Positions 1 to 6,983 of a DNA stretch of 11,957 bases are shown here, piece by piece. Position 1 is the stretch's first letter. Every line of letters begins with the position of its first letter. Made by a program: the position numbers and the translations under genes. This DNA is from Acidobacteriota bacterium. GTDB taxonomy: Bacteria; Acidobacteriota; Terriglobia; Terriglobales; Acidobacteriaceae. Under the pieces are notes generated by a model. It searched no databases and was not told where the DNA came from. It was given only the letters and a program-made list of their open reading frames with translations. The DNA is taken from NCBI GenBank assembly GCA_021782675.1, contig JAJXUS010000022.1:1-11957 (forward strand), in the 5' to 3' direction.

Positions 1-1088
1 TGTTGAGCAAGATCAATGACTTTTTTGCCGAGGAGAAGGTGGCGGCGGTGATCGAGCCCAGCCGCGATGCCGAAGACGGCGGCGGATCGGGCGGCACATT
101 CTTTGACGACAATGGCACGACCCTGAGCCGCAGGCCTTATCTGGACAGCGAGCGGGTGAAGGTTCCGGTGGCGGTGGCGGCCATTGAGAGTTACGGGCGA
201 CTGTACCGGCTGACGCAGGATCATGTGCCGGCGACGGTGGAGATCAACATCGACACCAGGGTGACGGGCGAGCACGAGCATGCGTACAACACCATTGCCG
301 AGATCCCCGGTTCCGATCCCAGTTTGAAGGAGCAGGTGGTGATGCTGGGGGGCCACCTCGACAGCTGGATCGCGGGCACCGGCGCCGCCGACAACGGAGC
401 GGGCGTGGTGGTGGCCATGGAGGCGATGCGCATTCTCAAGGCATTGGGCGTGCAGCCGCGGCGCACCATCCGCATTGCGCTGTGGACCGGGGAAGAGCAG
501 GGCATCTACGGTTCGCGCGGCTACTGCCGCGACCACTTTGGTTCGGCCGCTCTGTCGACAGCGCCCGACCAGGTGAATCTGCCCGATTACCTGCGCCGCG
601 CCGTGGGGCCGCTCGAGGTGAAGCCGGAGCAGAAGCTCATCAGCGGCTACTTTAATGTGGACAACGGCTCGGGGCGCATCCGCGGCATCTATACGCAGGG
701 CAACGCCGCGATCGCGCCGATCTTCGAGCAGTGGATCGCGCCTCTGCATGACCTGGGCGTGACCACGGTGACGGAGCGCAACACCGGCGGCACCGATCAC
801 CTGAGCTTCGACGCGGTGGGCATTCCCGGGTTCCAGTTCATCCAGGACCCGCTCTCCTACGAATCGCGCACGCATCACTCCAACGAGGATGTGTACGAGC
901 GGCTGCAGCCGGCCGATTTGAAGCAGATGGCGACCGTGGAGGCGATCTTCGTCTATAACGCGGCCATGCGCGACCAGATGCTGCCGCGCAAGCCGCTTCC
1001 GCAGCCCGACAAGGAAGAGAAGCTGCGGGCGCCAATCCCGGATCTCTTTCCGGGAGCGGTACCGCCGCCGGATTCCGGCAAGCCATAA
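1..1088 (+). CDS. M28 family zinc metallopeptidase, carboxypeptidase Q-like (5'-partial)
   Basis: This is the C-terminal part of a co-catalytic di-zinc exopeptidase that trims peptides, probably outside the cytoplasm. The frame is already open at the left edge (first full codon at base 3), so the true start and any signal peptide lie upstream; the TTG at base 3 is not a credible start. Numbering from that codon, the first ~40 residues look like the tail of a protease-associated (PA) insert. The M28 core follows: GGHLDSW (H118), AADNGAG (D130), WTGEEQG (catalytic E164, ligand E165), NVDNGSG (D220), GGTDHLSF, and THHSNEDVYERL (probably H292). All expected zinc ligands are therefore present. About 361 residues are visible against roughly 500-550 for the family. 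The C-terminus is Pro/Lys-rich. The next gene starts 536 nt downstream, so a shared transcript is unlikely. Peptide substrate is unknown; family assignment is secure. Confidence 0.9.
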   Translation, partial: LSKINDFFAEEKVAAVIEPSRDAEDGGGSGGTFFDDNGTTLSRRPYLDSERVKVPVAVAAIESYGRLYRLTQDHVPATVEINIDTRVTGEHEHAYNTIAEIPGSDPSLKEQVVMLGGHLDSWIAGTGAADNGAGVVVAMEAMRILKALGVQPRRTIRIALWTGEEQGIYGSRGYCRDHFGSAALSTAPDQVNLPDYLRRAVGPLEVKPEQKLISGYFNVDNGSGRIRGIYTQGNAAIAPIFEQWIAPLHDLGVTTVTERNTGGTDHLSFDAVGIPGFQFIQDPLSYESRTHHSNEDVYERLQPADLKQMATVEAIFVYNAAMRDQMLPRKPLPQPDKEEKLRAPIPDLFPGAVPPPDSGKP

Positions 1089-1271
1089 GACCATCGCATT
1101 CCCAGCCGTCCCGGTCCGACCTGCGCTCTGGGCGATGGGTCGTGTCTGGCTGCTGCCTTCACGTCGATGAACGAGGCCTGGCCCTCGCGCTGTCCTGTTG
1201 AAAAGCCGCACAAGATCGCGCCCGGGATTGCGGCGATGTGATTGCAATGGCAATGAGCTCACCGCTCCCTG

Positions 1272-1371
1272 CTGTTTACGGCTAACAACTCCGCGAATAC
1301 GTGTTTGAGAGATCTGTTAACGGCTAACAGGCAGGCCTGAAAGCGCGCCTGGATCCGTTAACCGATAACAG
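1272..1371. promoter_or_regulatory. Three tandem 17-bp dyads, probable operator/activator sites
   Basis: Three related imperfect palindromes are visible: CTGTTTACGGCTAACAA (1272-1288), CTGTTAACGGCTAACAG (1314-1330) and CCGTTAACCGATAACAG (1355-1371). The middle copy is the most symmetric, with 7 of 8 positions of each half-site matching across a central G. The starts are 42 and 41 bp apart, close to four turns of B-DNA, so all three would face the same side of the helix. The intervening 25 and 24 bp are unrelated to each other. Tandem, helically phased dyads upstream of an operon are typical of cooperative binding by a dimeric regulator. Which regulator binds is not identifiable, because no regulator gene is in the window. 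Confidence 0.6.
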
Positions 1372-1397
1372 ATCGGCGCCATTTTCGCCTTCTTTCC

Positions 1398-1411
1398 TGG
1401 CACGCGAGTGC
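1398..1411 (+). promoter_or_regulatory. Imperfect sigma-54-like promoter element (tentative)
   Basis: The sequence TGGCACG, a perfect match to the -24 box of sigma-54 promoters, is followed by GTGCA as a possible -12 box. The gap between the GG and GC dinucleotides is 9 nt instead of the usual 10, which normally damages function. In its favour, it lies 27 bp downstream of the last of three phased dyads, an arrangement reminiscent of enhancer-binding-protein sites. An alternative weak sigma-70-type pair (TTTCCT at 1393-1398, AAATAT at 1417-1422, 18-nt spacer) overlaps it. Neither is convincing alone. Confidence 0.2.
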
Positions 1412-1624
1412 ATCGCAAATATTTCTCCGTTTCTCGGAAAACGTGCATGCGAACTCATGCTATTGTTGCGCGGATGAGGTGACTGCCATCACGGATTTCG
1501 CATCTTCCGAAGCGCAGAATAACGCGGGTTTGAGCACTATGCGAAGAGCGCCGGAAGCCGTGTTCATGCGGGTCGCGCGGATGTCGGGCGCTCTTGTTGC
1601 GATGAGCAACGGAGGCAGAGAAGC

Positions 1625-2944
1625 ATGACGTGGAACGACGAATACCGGCGCAAATCGACCAGCGCGGCGCAGGCATTGGAGGCCGTTACTTCCGGCATGC
1701 GGGTATGGATCCAGTCGGGCTGCGGCACGCCCTCGGTACTGGTGAACGCGTTGGTGGCGCGGGCGTCCAAGGTGCGCGATGTGGAGATCGTGCACATGAT
1801 GACGCTGGGCAGCGCGGACTATACGAAGCCGGAGTACGAAGGCAGCTTTCGCCATCGCGGGTTGTTTCTCGGTCCCAACGTGCGCGATGCCGTGGCCGCC
1901 GGCCGCGCCGATTACACGCCGATTTTTCTCAGCGAGATTGAAGGCCTGTTCGAGCACAACATGCCGCTGGACGTGGTGCTGATGCAGGTGTCGCCGCCCG
2001 ATGCGCACGGGTTCGTGACCCTGGGCACGACGGTGGACTGCACCATCACCGCGGCGCGCATGGCGCCGGTGGTGATCGCCGAGGTGAACACGCAGATGCC
2101 GCGCACGCATGGCGACACGGCCATTCACATCAGCCGCATCGATGCGTTGGTGGAGAGCTCGCGGCCGCTGCTGGAACTGCGTCCCGAGCCTTACTCGGAG
2201 ATGCACATGCGGGTGGCGCGGAATGTGGCGGCGCTGATTCCCGACGGGGCCACGCTGCAGACCGGGATTGGCGCCATCTCCGAGGCGGTGCTGCACTGCC
2301 TGGACGACAAGCGCGACCTGGGCATCCACACCGAGACCTGCCCGGACGCGGTGATCGATCTGATGGAGTCGGGGGTGATCAACGGCGCCGCCAAGACGCT
2401 GCATCGGGGCAAGGCGGTGGCTGGGTTCGTGCTGGGGACGAGGCGCCTGTTCGACTTCATTCATGACAATCCCGCCTTTGAGTTTCGCGCCATCAGCTAC
2501 ATCAACGACCCGTTTGTGGTGGCGCAAAACGATCGCATGGTGGCCATTAACGGCGCGCTGCAGGTGGACCTGACCGGGCAGGTGTGCGCCGATTCTCTTG
2601 GCCCGCGGCCGTATAGCGGCTTCGGCGGGCAACTGGATTTTATTCGCGGGGCGGCACGCTCGAAGGGGGGCGTGCCGATCATCGCGCTGCCCTCAACGGC
2701 CAAGAGCGGAACCGTTTCGCGGATCGCGCCGATGCTCGATCCGGGCTCGGGGGTGGTGACTTCGCGCGGCGATGTGCACTATGTGGTGACCGAGCACGGC
2801 ATCGCCTATCTGCATGGCAAGAGCCTGCGCGAGCGCGCCCAGGCGTTGATCGCGATTGCCGATCCCCGCTTCCGGGCGGAGCTGGAGGACGCGGCGGAGC
2901 GGCTGCACTACCTGGATCGCGCTCGGGCGGGGAGTTTTGCGTGA
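1625..2944 (+). CDS. Acetyl-CoA hydrolase/4-hydroxybutyrate CoA-transferase family protein
   Basis: Family I CoA-transferase of 439 aa, the usual length for the 4-hydroxybutyrate/butyrate:acetyl-CoA transferase branch. It moves CoA between an acyl-CoA and a free carboxylate in the cytoplasm through a glutamyl-CoA thioester. Visible family motifs are [13 protein letters not shown] (211-223), [10 protein letters not shown] with the predicted catalytic glutamate E237 (aligning with the active-site Glu of clostridial 4-hydroxybutyrate CoA-transferase), [14 protein letters not shown] (331-344) and TEHGIAYL (389-396). The ATG at 1625 is supported by GGAGG at 1611-1615 with a 9-nt gap. It is the first gene of the operon, 53 nt before the ferredoxin gene. 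Because a VOR complex and IlvE follow, a branched acyl-CoA or branched acid substrate is a reasonable inference, with acetate/acetyl-CoA as the likely partner. A pure hydrolase role cannot be excluded. The phased dyads upstream suggest regulated expression. Confidence 0.88.
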   Translation: MTWNDEYRRKSTSAAQALEAVTSGMRVWIQSGCGTPSVLVNALVARASKVRDVEIVHMMTLGSADYTKPEYEGSFRHRGLFLGPNVRDAVAAGRADYTPIFLSEIEGLFEHNMPLDVVLMQVSPPDAHGFVTLGTTVDCTITAARMAPVVIAEVNTQMPRTHGDTAIHISRIDALVESSRPLLELRPEPYSEMHMRVARNVAALIPDGATLQTGIGAISEAVLHCLDDKRDLGIHTETCPDAVIDLMESGVINGAAKTLHRGKAVAGFVLGTRRLFDFIHDNPAFEFRAISYINDPFVVAQNDRMVAINGALQVDLTGQVCADSLGPRPYSGFGGQLDFIRGAARSKGGVPIIALPSTAKSGTVSRIAPMLDPGSGVVTSRGDVHYVVTEHGIAYLHGKSLRERAQALIAIADPRFRAELEDAAERLHYLDRARAGSFA

Positions 2945-2985
2945 GGGGTTTCCCAGGCCAGGCGCCGGGAGATGCACCTGGAGAT

Positions 2986-2990
2986 GAGGA
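2986..2990 (+). promoter_or_regulatory. Ribosome binding site deciding the ferredoxin start
   Basis: GAGGA lies 7 nt before the ATG at 2998. The frame could also open at a GTG at 2941 overlapping the CoA-transferase stop, but that would add 19 acidic, Gly/Pro-rich residues with no family equivalent. The ATG is therefore preferred. Confidence 0.6.
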
Positions 2991-2997
2991 CGAAGAT

Positions 2998-3273
2998 ATG
3001 GATGCGAAGAAGCGGGATCGAGGGCTGTTGCGGATTGACCAGGACGAGTGCAAAGGCTGTGGCTTGTGTATCGAGGCGTGCCCTCCCAAGGTGATCGCGC
3101 TGAGCGCGGAGCTGAATCACTACGGATATCGCACCGCGACCTATGCGGGCGCGGGCTGCACAGGCTGCGGAATCTGCTTTATGGCCTGTCCCGAGCCGGG
3201 GGCGATTACGGTGCTGCGCGCCGTTTCGCATCCCGCGGCTATGGCCGCGAGGGAAGGAGCCGCGCATGCGTAA
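2998..3273 (+). CDS. 2x[4Fe-4S] ferredoxin subunit of 2-oxoacid:ferredoxin oxidoreductase
   Basis: Small bacterial-type dicluster ferredoxin of 91 aa, taken as the delta-type electron-transfer subunit of the VOR complex encoded by the next two genes. It carries two canonical CxxCxxCxxxCP motifs: C18-C21-C24-C28 ([12 protein letters not shown]) and C54-C57-C60-C64 ([12 protein letters not shown]), each binding one [4Fe-4S] cluster. Its job would be to take electrons from the beta subunit cluster and pass them to a soluble ferredoxin. The C-terminal ~18 residues are Ala-rich and variable. Its stop codon overlaps the start of vorB by 8 nt (ATGCGTAA), strong evidence for one complex and coupled translation. 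It could in principle be a free ferredoxin, but the position between the CoA-transferase and VorB genes argues for a subunit. Confidence 0.9.
   Translation: MDAKKRDRGLLRIDQDECKGCGLCIEACPPKVIALSAELNHYGYRTATYAGAGCTGCGICFMACPEPGAITVLRAVSHPAAMAAREGAAHA
3254..3259 (+). promoter_or_regulatory. Ribosome binding site deciding the vorB start
   Basis: AAGGAG lies 6 nt before the ATG at 3266, inside the end of the ferredoxin gene. It selects this ATG over in-frame upstream alternatives that would run through the ferredoxin coding sequence in another frame and add about 41 unrelated residues. Confidence 0.7.
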
Positions 3274-4360
3274 GCAACTGATGAAGGGCAACGAGGCCAT
3301 CGTCAAGAGCGCGATTCTGGCCGGTTGCCGTGGGTTCTATGGCTATCCGATCACGCCCGCCAGCGAGATCACCGAGGCCGCCGCGCTCTATATGCCGCGC
3401 TGTGGCGGCGTGTTTGTGCAGGCGGAGAGCGAGGTAGCGGCGATCAACATGCTGTACGGCGCCGCGGCGGCGGGGGTGCGGGCGATGACGGCGTCGAGCG
3501 GCCCCGGCATCAGCCTGATGCAGGAAGGGATCAGCTACATGGCTGGCGCGGAGCTGCCCTGCGTGATCGCCGACATTACGCGCGGCGGCCCGGGGCTGGG
3601 CAACATCGGCTCCGAGCAGAGCGATTATCACCAGGTGGTGAAGGGGGGCGGGCATGGCAACTACCGCACCCTGGTGCTGGCGCCGCACTCGGTGCAGGAG
3701 ATGGCGGACCTGACGGCGCTGGCGTTTACGCTGGCCGAGCGCTATCGCAATCCCGTGTTTCTGCTTGCCGATGGTTTTGTAGGGCAGATGATGGAGCCGG
3801 TGGAGTTTCCGCAGCAGGCCGTGGCAGCGCCCACACCCGGATGGGCAGTGACCGGCAGCGCAGAGACGCGCTGCAACGTGGTGAACTCGCTGCACATGGG
3901 TGTGGACGAACTGGAGGCGCACGTCGGCGAGCTGGAAAAGAAGTATCGCCTGGCCGAGCAGCGCGAAGCGCGCGCCGAGGAGTGGCAGACCGACGACGCG
4001 GAGATCGTGCTGGTGGGCTACGGAATCGTGGGGCGCATTTTGAAGGCAGTGACCGCCGAGGCGCGGGCCGCGGGGATCAAGGTGGGTGTGCTGCGGCCGA
4101 TCACGCTCTACCCCTTCCCGACAGCGCACTTCCGCCGCCTGGCATTGCGGGCCCGTCTGTTTGTAGTGGTGGAGATGAGCAACGGGCAACTGGTGGAAGA
4201 CGTGCGCCTGGCACTCAACGGAGCGCGGCCGGTGGAGTTCGTCAGCCGCACCGGCGGCAATGTTCCCTCGCATGAAGATCTCTTCCGTTATGTGCAGGCG
4301 CTGGCGCGGCAGTTAAACCCGGGTGCGCGGGCAGAAGAGGAGTGTTTGGCCCATGTGTAG
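3266..4360 (+). CDS. vorB: 2-oxoacid:ferredoxin oxidoreductase alpha subunit, VorB-type
   Basis: Alpha subunit (364 aa) of a 2-oxoacid:ferredoxin oxidoreductase, most like the 3-methyl-2-oxobutanoate (2-oxoisovalerate) dehydrogenase subunit VorB. The complex decarboxylates a branched 2-oxoacid with CoA to acyl-CoA, CO2 and reduced ferredoxin. Visible features: MKGNEAI at residues 6-12, GYPITP (26-31), [11 protein letters not shown] (52-62), [14 protein letters not shown] (75-88), RGGPGLG (106-112), KGGGHGNYR (126-134) and QMMEPVEFP (174-182). A transketolase-C-like domain follows from about residue 245 with GYGIVGR and [12 protein letters not shown] (303-314). Length fits VorB (about 350 aa) and is well short of gamma-alpha fused KorA proteins (about 570-600 aa), so the gamma domain must be elsewhere; here it is on the beta subunit. 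The gene overlaps its neighbours by 8 nt on each side. VOR specificity is inferred from overall resemblance plus the adjacent ilvE; a related 2-oxoacid remains possible. Confidence 0.88.
   Translation: MRKQLMKGNEAIVKSAILAGCRGFYGYPITPASEITEAAALYMPRCGGVFVQAESEVAAINMLYGAAAAGVRAMTASSGPGISLMQEGISYMAGAELPCVIADITRGGPGLGNIGSEQSDYHQVVKGGGHGNYRTLVLAPHSVQEMADLTALAFTLAERYRNPVFLLADGFVGQMMEPVEFPQQAVAAPTPGWAVTGSAETRCNVVNSLHMGVDELEAHVGELEKKYRLAEQREARAEEWQTDDAEIVLVGYGIVGRILKAVTAEARAAGIKVGVLRPITLYPFPTAHFRRLALRARLFVVVEMSNGQLVEDVRLALNGARPVEFVSRTGGNVPSHEDLFRYVQALARQLNPGARAEEECLAHV
4337..4342 (+). promoter_or_regulatory. Ribosome binding site for the fused beta-gamma subunit
   Basis: GAGGAG lies 10 nt before the ATG at 4353, within the end of vorB. 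An in-frame GTG at 4323 is upstream of this site and would add ten residues with no family equivalent, so the ATG is preferred. Confidence 0.55.
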
Positions 4361-5819
4361 CGATACGGCACTTGACTACGAAGTGGCGCAGGGCAGGGCG
4401 CAGTCGTTTTACGCCCGCTTTGAGCGCAAGGACGAGTTGCAGCACCAGACCCACTACTGCCCCGGCTGCGGACACGGCATTGCGAACAAGATGCTGGCGC
4501 GGGCGATTGACGAGCTGGGCATTCAGGACCGCACGATTCTCGTCGGCCCGGTGGGCTGCTCGGTGTTCACCTACTACTACTTTGACGTGGGCAACATCCA
4601 GGCCGCGCATGGGCGGGCGCCGGCGGTGGCGACGGCGGTGAAGCGCAGCCGGCCGGAGGCAGTTGTCATCTCCTACCAGGGAGACGGGGATCTCTCCGCG
4701 ATTGGCTCGGCGGAGATTCTGCACGCCGCCAACCGCGGAGAAAACATCACCGTGATCTTTGTGAACAATGCCATTTACAGCATGACCGGCGGGCAGGCGG
4801 CGCCGACCACGCTGCTGGGGCAAAAGAGCACAACCACGCCGGGAGGGCGGGCGGCGGATACGGAAGGGTATCCGCTGCACATGAGCGAATTGCTGGCCAC
4901 GCTGGAGGCGCCGGTCTATATCGAGCGCGTAGGCCTGGGCGACAACAAGCAGACTGCGCAGGCAGGGCGGGCGATTCGGCGGGCGCTGGAGAACCAGGTG
5001 CGCGGGCTGGGGTTTTCGCTGGTGGAGGTGCTGGCGCCGTGCCCGACGATCTGGAAGATGTCGCCGGTGGACGCGCAGCACTGGGTGCGCGACGTAATGG
5101 AGAAGACCTTTCCGCTGGGCGTGATGCGGGACAGGACCGGGGAGGCGATGCCAAAGCCCGCGGCTCCGCCGAGCCCCGCGCTCGAAGAGATTCCCCGCAT
5201 TCTTGGTGTGGCCGACGAGGATCTGCCGCAAGGCAACGCGCATGCGGTGGAAGGAAGCCGGGAAGTCGATCTGGAAGTGCGGATCGCCGGGTTTGGCGGC
5301 CAGGGAGTTTTATTACTGGGCGAAGTGCTGGCCGAAGCTGGCCTGGATGCGGGGTTGGAGGTTTCGTGGCTGCCCTCCTACGGGCCGGAGATGCGTTCCG
5401 GCACGTCCAACTGCCATGTCCGCCTGGCCAGCGGGTCGATCGACTCGCCGCTGGTCTCCGCCCCCGGCATCCTGGTGGCGATGAACGAGCCTTCGCTGCG
5501 CAAGTTTGACCGCAGCGTGCGGCCGGGTGGCTGGGTGATCTACAACGGCAGCGAATTTCCCGCGGACTGCGCGCGCGCGGATGTGCGGGTGCTGGCGCTG
5601 CCATTTACCGAAGTTGCTCACCAGCTCGGCGATGCCCGCGCATCGAACATGATCATGCTGGGAGCGCTGCTGGAGATGACGGCGGTGCTGCCCGAGGCCA
5701 GTGTGGGCGCGGCGCTGCGGCGGCTGGTGAAGAATCCACGCTGGATCGAACTGGACGAACGCGCCCTGGCCCGCGGGCGGGCGCTGTTTCGGGAAGCCTA
5801 TGTGGAGGTAGGTGCATGA
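4353..5819 (+). CDS. Fused beta (TPP-binding) and gamma subunits of 2-oxoacid:ferredoxin oxidoreductase
   Basis: A 488-aa protein joining two subunits that are commonly separate. Residues ~30-260 form the beta (TPP) subunit: YCPGCGHG (C36, C39), VGPVGCS (C69) and LAPCP (C230) supply the four cysteines expected for its own [4Fe-4S] cluster, and GDGDLSAIG (D111, D113) with [12 protein letters not shown] (N138-N139) forms the Mg-TPP site. A Pro/Ala-rich linker follows (about 262-304). Residues ~305-485 are the gamma domain (Pfam POR family): [14 protein letters not shown] (310-323) and [15 protein letters not shown] (342-356). The fusion is one uninterrupted frame. The start overlaps vorB by 8 nt (ATGTGTAG) and the stop overlaps ilvE by 4 nt (ATGA). 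With the alpha and ferredoxin subunits it makes a complete VOR-type enzyme with three predicted [4Fe-4S] clusters. It catalyses the TPP-dependent decarboxylation. Such iron-sulfur, TPP-radical enzymes are often oxygen-sensitive. Confidence 0.9.
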   Translation: MCSDTALDYEVAQGRAQSFYARFERKDELQHQTHYCPGCGHGIANKMLARAIDELGIQDRTILVGPVGCSVFTYYYFDVGNIQAAHGRAPAVATAVKRSRPEAVVISYQGDGDLSAIGSAEILHAANRGENITVIFVNNAIYSMTGGQAAPTTLLGQKSTTTPGGRAADTEGYPLHMSELLATLEAPVYIERVGLGDNKQTAQAGRAIRRALENQVRGLGFSLVEVLAPCPTIWKMSPVDAQHWVRDVMEKTFPLGVMRDRTGEAMPKPAAPPSPALEEIPRILGVADEDLPQGNAHAVEGSREVDLEVRIAGFGGQGVLLLGEVLAEAGLDAGLEVSWLPSYGPEMRSGTSNCHVRLASGSIDSPLVSAPGILVAMNEPSLRKFDRSVRPGGWVIYNGSEFPADCARADVRVLALPFTEVAHQLGDARASNMIMLGALLEMTAVLPEASVGAALRRLVKNPRWIELDERALARGRALFREAYVEVGA

Positions 5820-6793
5820 AAGCGGAAGCGGATCCGAATGTAATTGTGTATTTCAACGGGCAATACATGCCTCTCAAAGACGCCAACGTAAGTATTTTGA
5901 CGCATGCGCTGCACTATGGCACCGGGGTCTTCGAGGGCATTCGCGCGAACTGGGACGAGGAATCGAAGGAGCTGTTTGTTCTGCGTCCTCTGGAGCACTA
6001 TCAGCGCTGGAAGCTGAACTGCGGCATTCTGCGCATCGATGTGCCGCGGACGGCGGAGGAGCTGTGCGCGATTACCCAGGAGCTGATTCGGCGCAACGAC
6101 TTCCACAGCAACCTGTACGTGCGGCCGCTGGCCTACAAGTGCGCCGAGCGCATCGGCGTGGCCACCGACGACCGGGATGCGTTTGCGATTGTTGCGATTC
6201 CATTCGGCGAGTATCTGCACGCGGAGGAGGGAATTCATGCGGGTGTGAGCCCGTGGCGGCGCATCGACGACAACGCCATTCCGGCGCGCGGCAAGATCTG
6301 CGGCGCGTATGTAAACAGCGCCCTGGCCAGCGACGAAGCGCGGCGCTGCGGCTTTGACGAGGCGATTCTGCTCAACGAGAGCGGGCACGTGGCGGAAGGC
6401 GCGACCTGCAACCTGTTCATGGTGCGCAAGGGAAAGCTGATTACTCCGGCGGTGACGGACAACGTGCTGGAAGGCATTACGCGCGACTCGGTGATGGAAC
6501 TGGCGCGGCGCGAACTGGGGCTCGACATTGTGGAGCGGACGATTGACCGCAGCGAGCTGTATATATGCGACGAGCTGTTCCTGACCGGGACGGCGGTGGG
6601 CATTGCGCCGGTGGTGCGCGTCGATCACCGGCCGGTAAAAGACGCGGCGCTGGGCCCGATTACGCGGCGCCTGGCGCATTTGTATTGCGAAGCGGCACGC
6701 GGGCGTCTGCCGGTGTACCGCAGGTGGCTGCAGCCGGTGTATCGCACCGCGGCTGCGGCTCAGTCGATGGCGGTGGAAAAGAGTGTTGCGTGA
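5816..6793 (+). CDS. ilvE: Branched-chain amino acid aminotransferase (class IV)
   Basis: PLP-dependent fold-type IV transaminase of 325 aa that interconverts Val/Leu/Ile and their 2-oxoacids with 2-oxoglutarate/glutamate. Motifs: IVYFNGQYMP near the N-terminus (10-19), ALHYGTGVFEGIR (31-43), the PLP lysine K160 in ARGKICGAYVNS, SDEARRCGFDEAILL (172-186), HVAEGATCNLF with conserved E194 (191-201), LEGITRDSV (218-226) and LTGTAVGI (256-263). Length slightly exceeds E. coli IlvE (about 309 aa) because of a short Ala-rich tail after residue 310. The ATG at 5816 overlaps the preceding TGA (ATGA) and has GGAGG at 5804-5808 with a 7-nt gap. Co-translation with VOR points to a shared branched-chain 2-oxoacid pool; a D-amino acid or aminodeoxychorismate role is unlikely on motif grounds. 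It could serve biosynthesis, catabolism or both. Confidence 0.93.
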   Translation: MKAEADPNVIVYFNGQYMPLKDANVSILTHALHYGTGVFEGIRANWDEESKELFVLRPLEHYQRWKLNCGILRIDVPRTAEELCAITQELIRRNDFHSNLYVRPLAYKCAERIGVATDDRDAFAIVAIPFGEYLHAEEGIHAGVSPWRRIDDNAIPARGKICGAYVNSALASDEARRCGFDEAILLNESGHVAEGATCNLFMVRKGKLITPAVTDNVLEGITRDSVMELARRELGLDIVERTIDRSELYICDELFLTGTAVGIAPVVRVDHRPVKDAALGPITRRLAHLYCEAARGRLPVYRRWLQPVYRTAAAAQSMAVEKSVA

Positions 6794-6934
6794 CCGTAGG
6801 CTGGTTCGCGCCCGTATTGCGGGCAGGAAGCGGTTTTCCAGTTGCTGATGGCGCTTTGAGATGGCAGTGGAGTTGTGACGGCAAAAGAAGCCGGTGCGAA
6901 CGCCGCGGCCAGCGCCGGCGGTCTGGAGAGCGGT

Positions 6935-6948
6935 TCCGCCGCGGCGGA
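6935..6948. repeat. 14-bp perfect palindrome upstream of gdhA
   Basis: TCCGCCGCGGCGGA reads the same on both strands and lies 21 nt upstream of the gdhA Shine-Dalgarno, in the 190-nt gap between ilvE and gdhA. It could be an operator or a small RNA hairpin, but a GC-only core can arise by chance in this base composition. A second weak stem, GCCCG/CGGGC with a 5-nt loop, lies at 6810-6824 just after ilvE and lacks a clear U-tract. Confidence 0.3.
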
Positions 6949-6969
6949 GCGGAGAGGCACGGAAAGGCC

Positions 6970-6975
6970 AGGAGG
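6970..6975 (+). promoter_or_regulatory. Ribosome binding site deciding the gdhA start
   Basis: AGGAGG, a near-perfect Shine-Dalgarno, lies 8 nt before the ATG at 6984. The frame is open upstream to at least 6894, but those 30 residues are Arg/Pro-rich and unlike glutamate dehydrogenase, so the ATG at 6984 is chosen. Confidence 0.75.
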
Positions 6976-6983
6976 ATGAGGGA

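Larger units (their letters stand above)
1089..1624. other. Long intergenic region upstream of the CoA-transferase/VOR operon
   Basis: This 536-nt stretch has no convincing gene. It contains a set of three 17-bp dyads (1272-1371), an imperfect sigma-54-like element (1398-1411) and the Shine-Dalgarno sequence of the next gene (1611-1615). No clear terminator hairpin follows the peptidase gene. A short ATTGC/GCAAT inverted repeat with a 4-nt loop lies at 1241-1254 and could be chance. A 61-codon open frame (1443-1628) ends in a TGA overlapping the next ATG, but its wobble positions lack the strong G/C bias of the neighbouring genes. I read the stretch as the control region of the downstream operon. 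Confidence 0.6.

Noticed and set aside
1272..1371. Possible CRISPR array from three regularly spaced repeats
   Set aside because: Repeats are only 17 bp, divergent and palindromic, intervals are 24-25 bp, there are only three copies and no cas gene. Operator-like spacing explains them better.
1443..1628. 61-codon + strand frame ending in an ATGA overlap with the CoA-transferase start; contains CYCC
   Set aside because: No good ribosome site and little G/C preference at wobble positions compared with neighbouring genes; no branched-chain codon run of the kind expected for an attenuator leader.
1460..2632. 390-codon open frame on the - strand opposite the CoA-transferase
   Set aside because: Same mirror effect: His/Arg-rich, low-complexity translation opposite a clear gene, no plausible ribosome site or family.
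2941..2997. Alternative GTG start extending the ferredoxin by 19 residues
   Set aside because: No ribosome site ahead of the GTG fits better than the GAGGA before ATG 2998, and the extension is atypical for the family.
3325..4275. 316-codon + strand frame within vorB
   Set aside because: Gly/Arg/Ala-rich shifted frame fully inside vorB; no motif, and vorB is intact.
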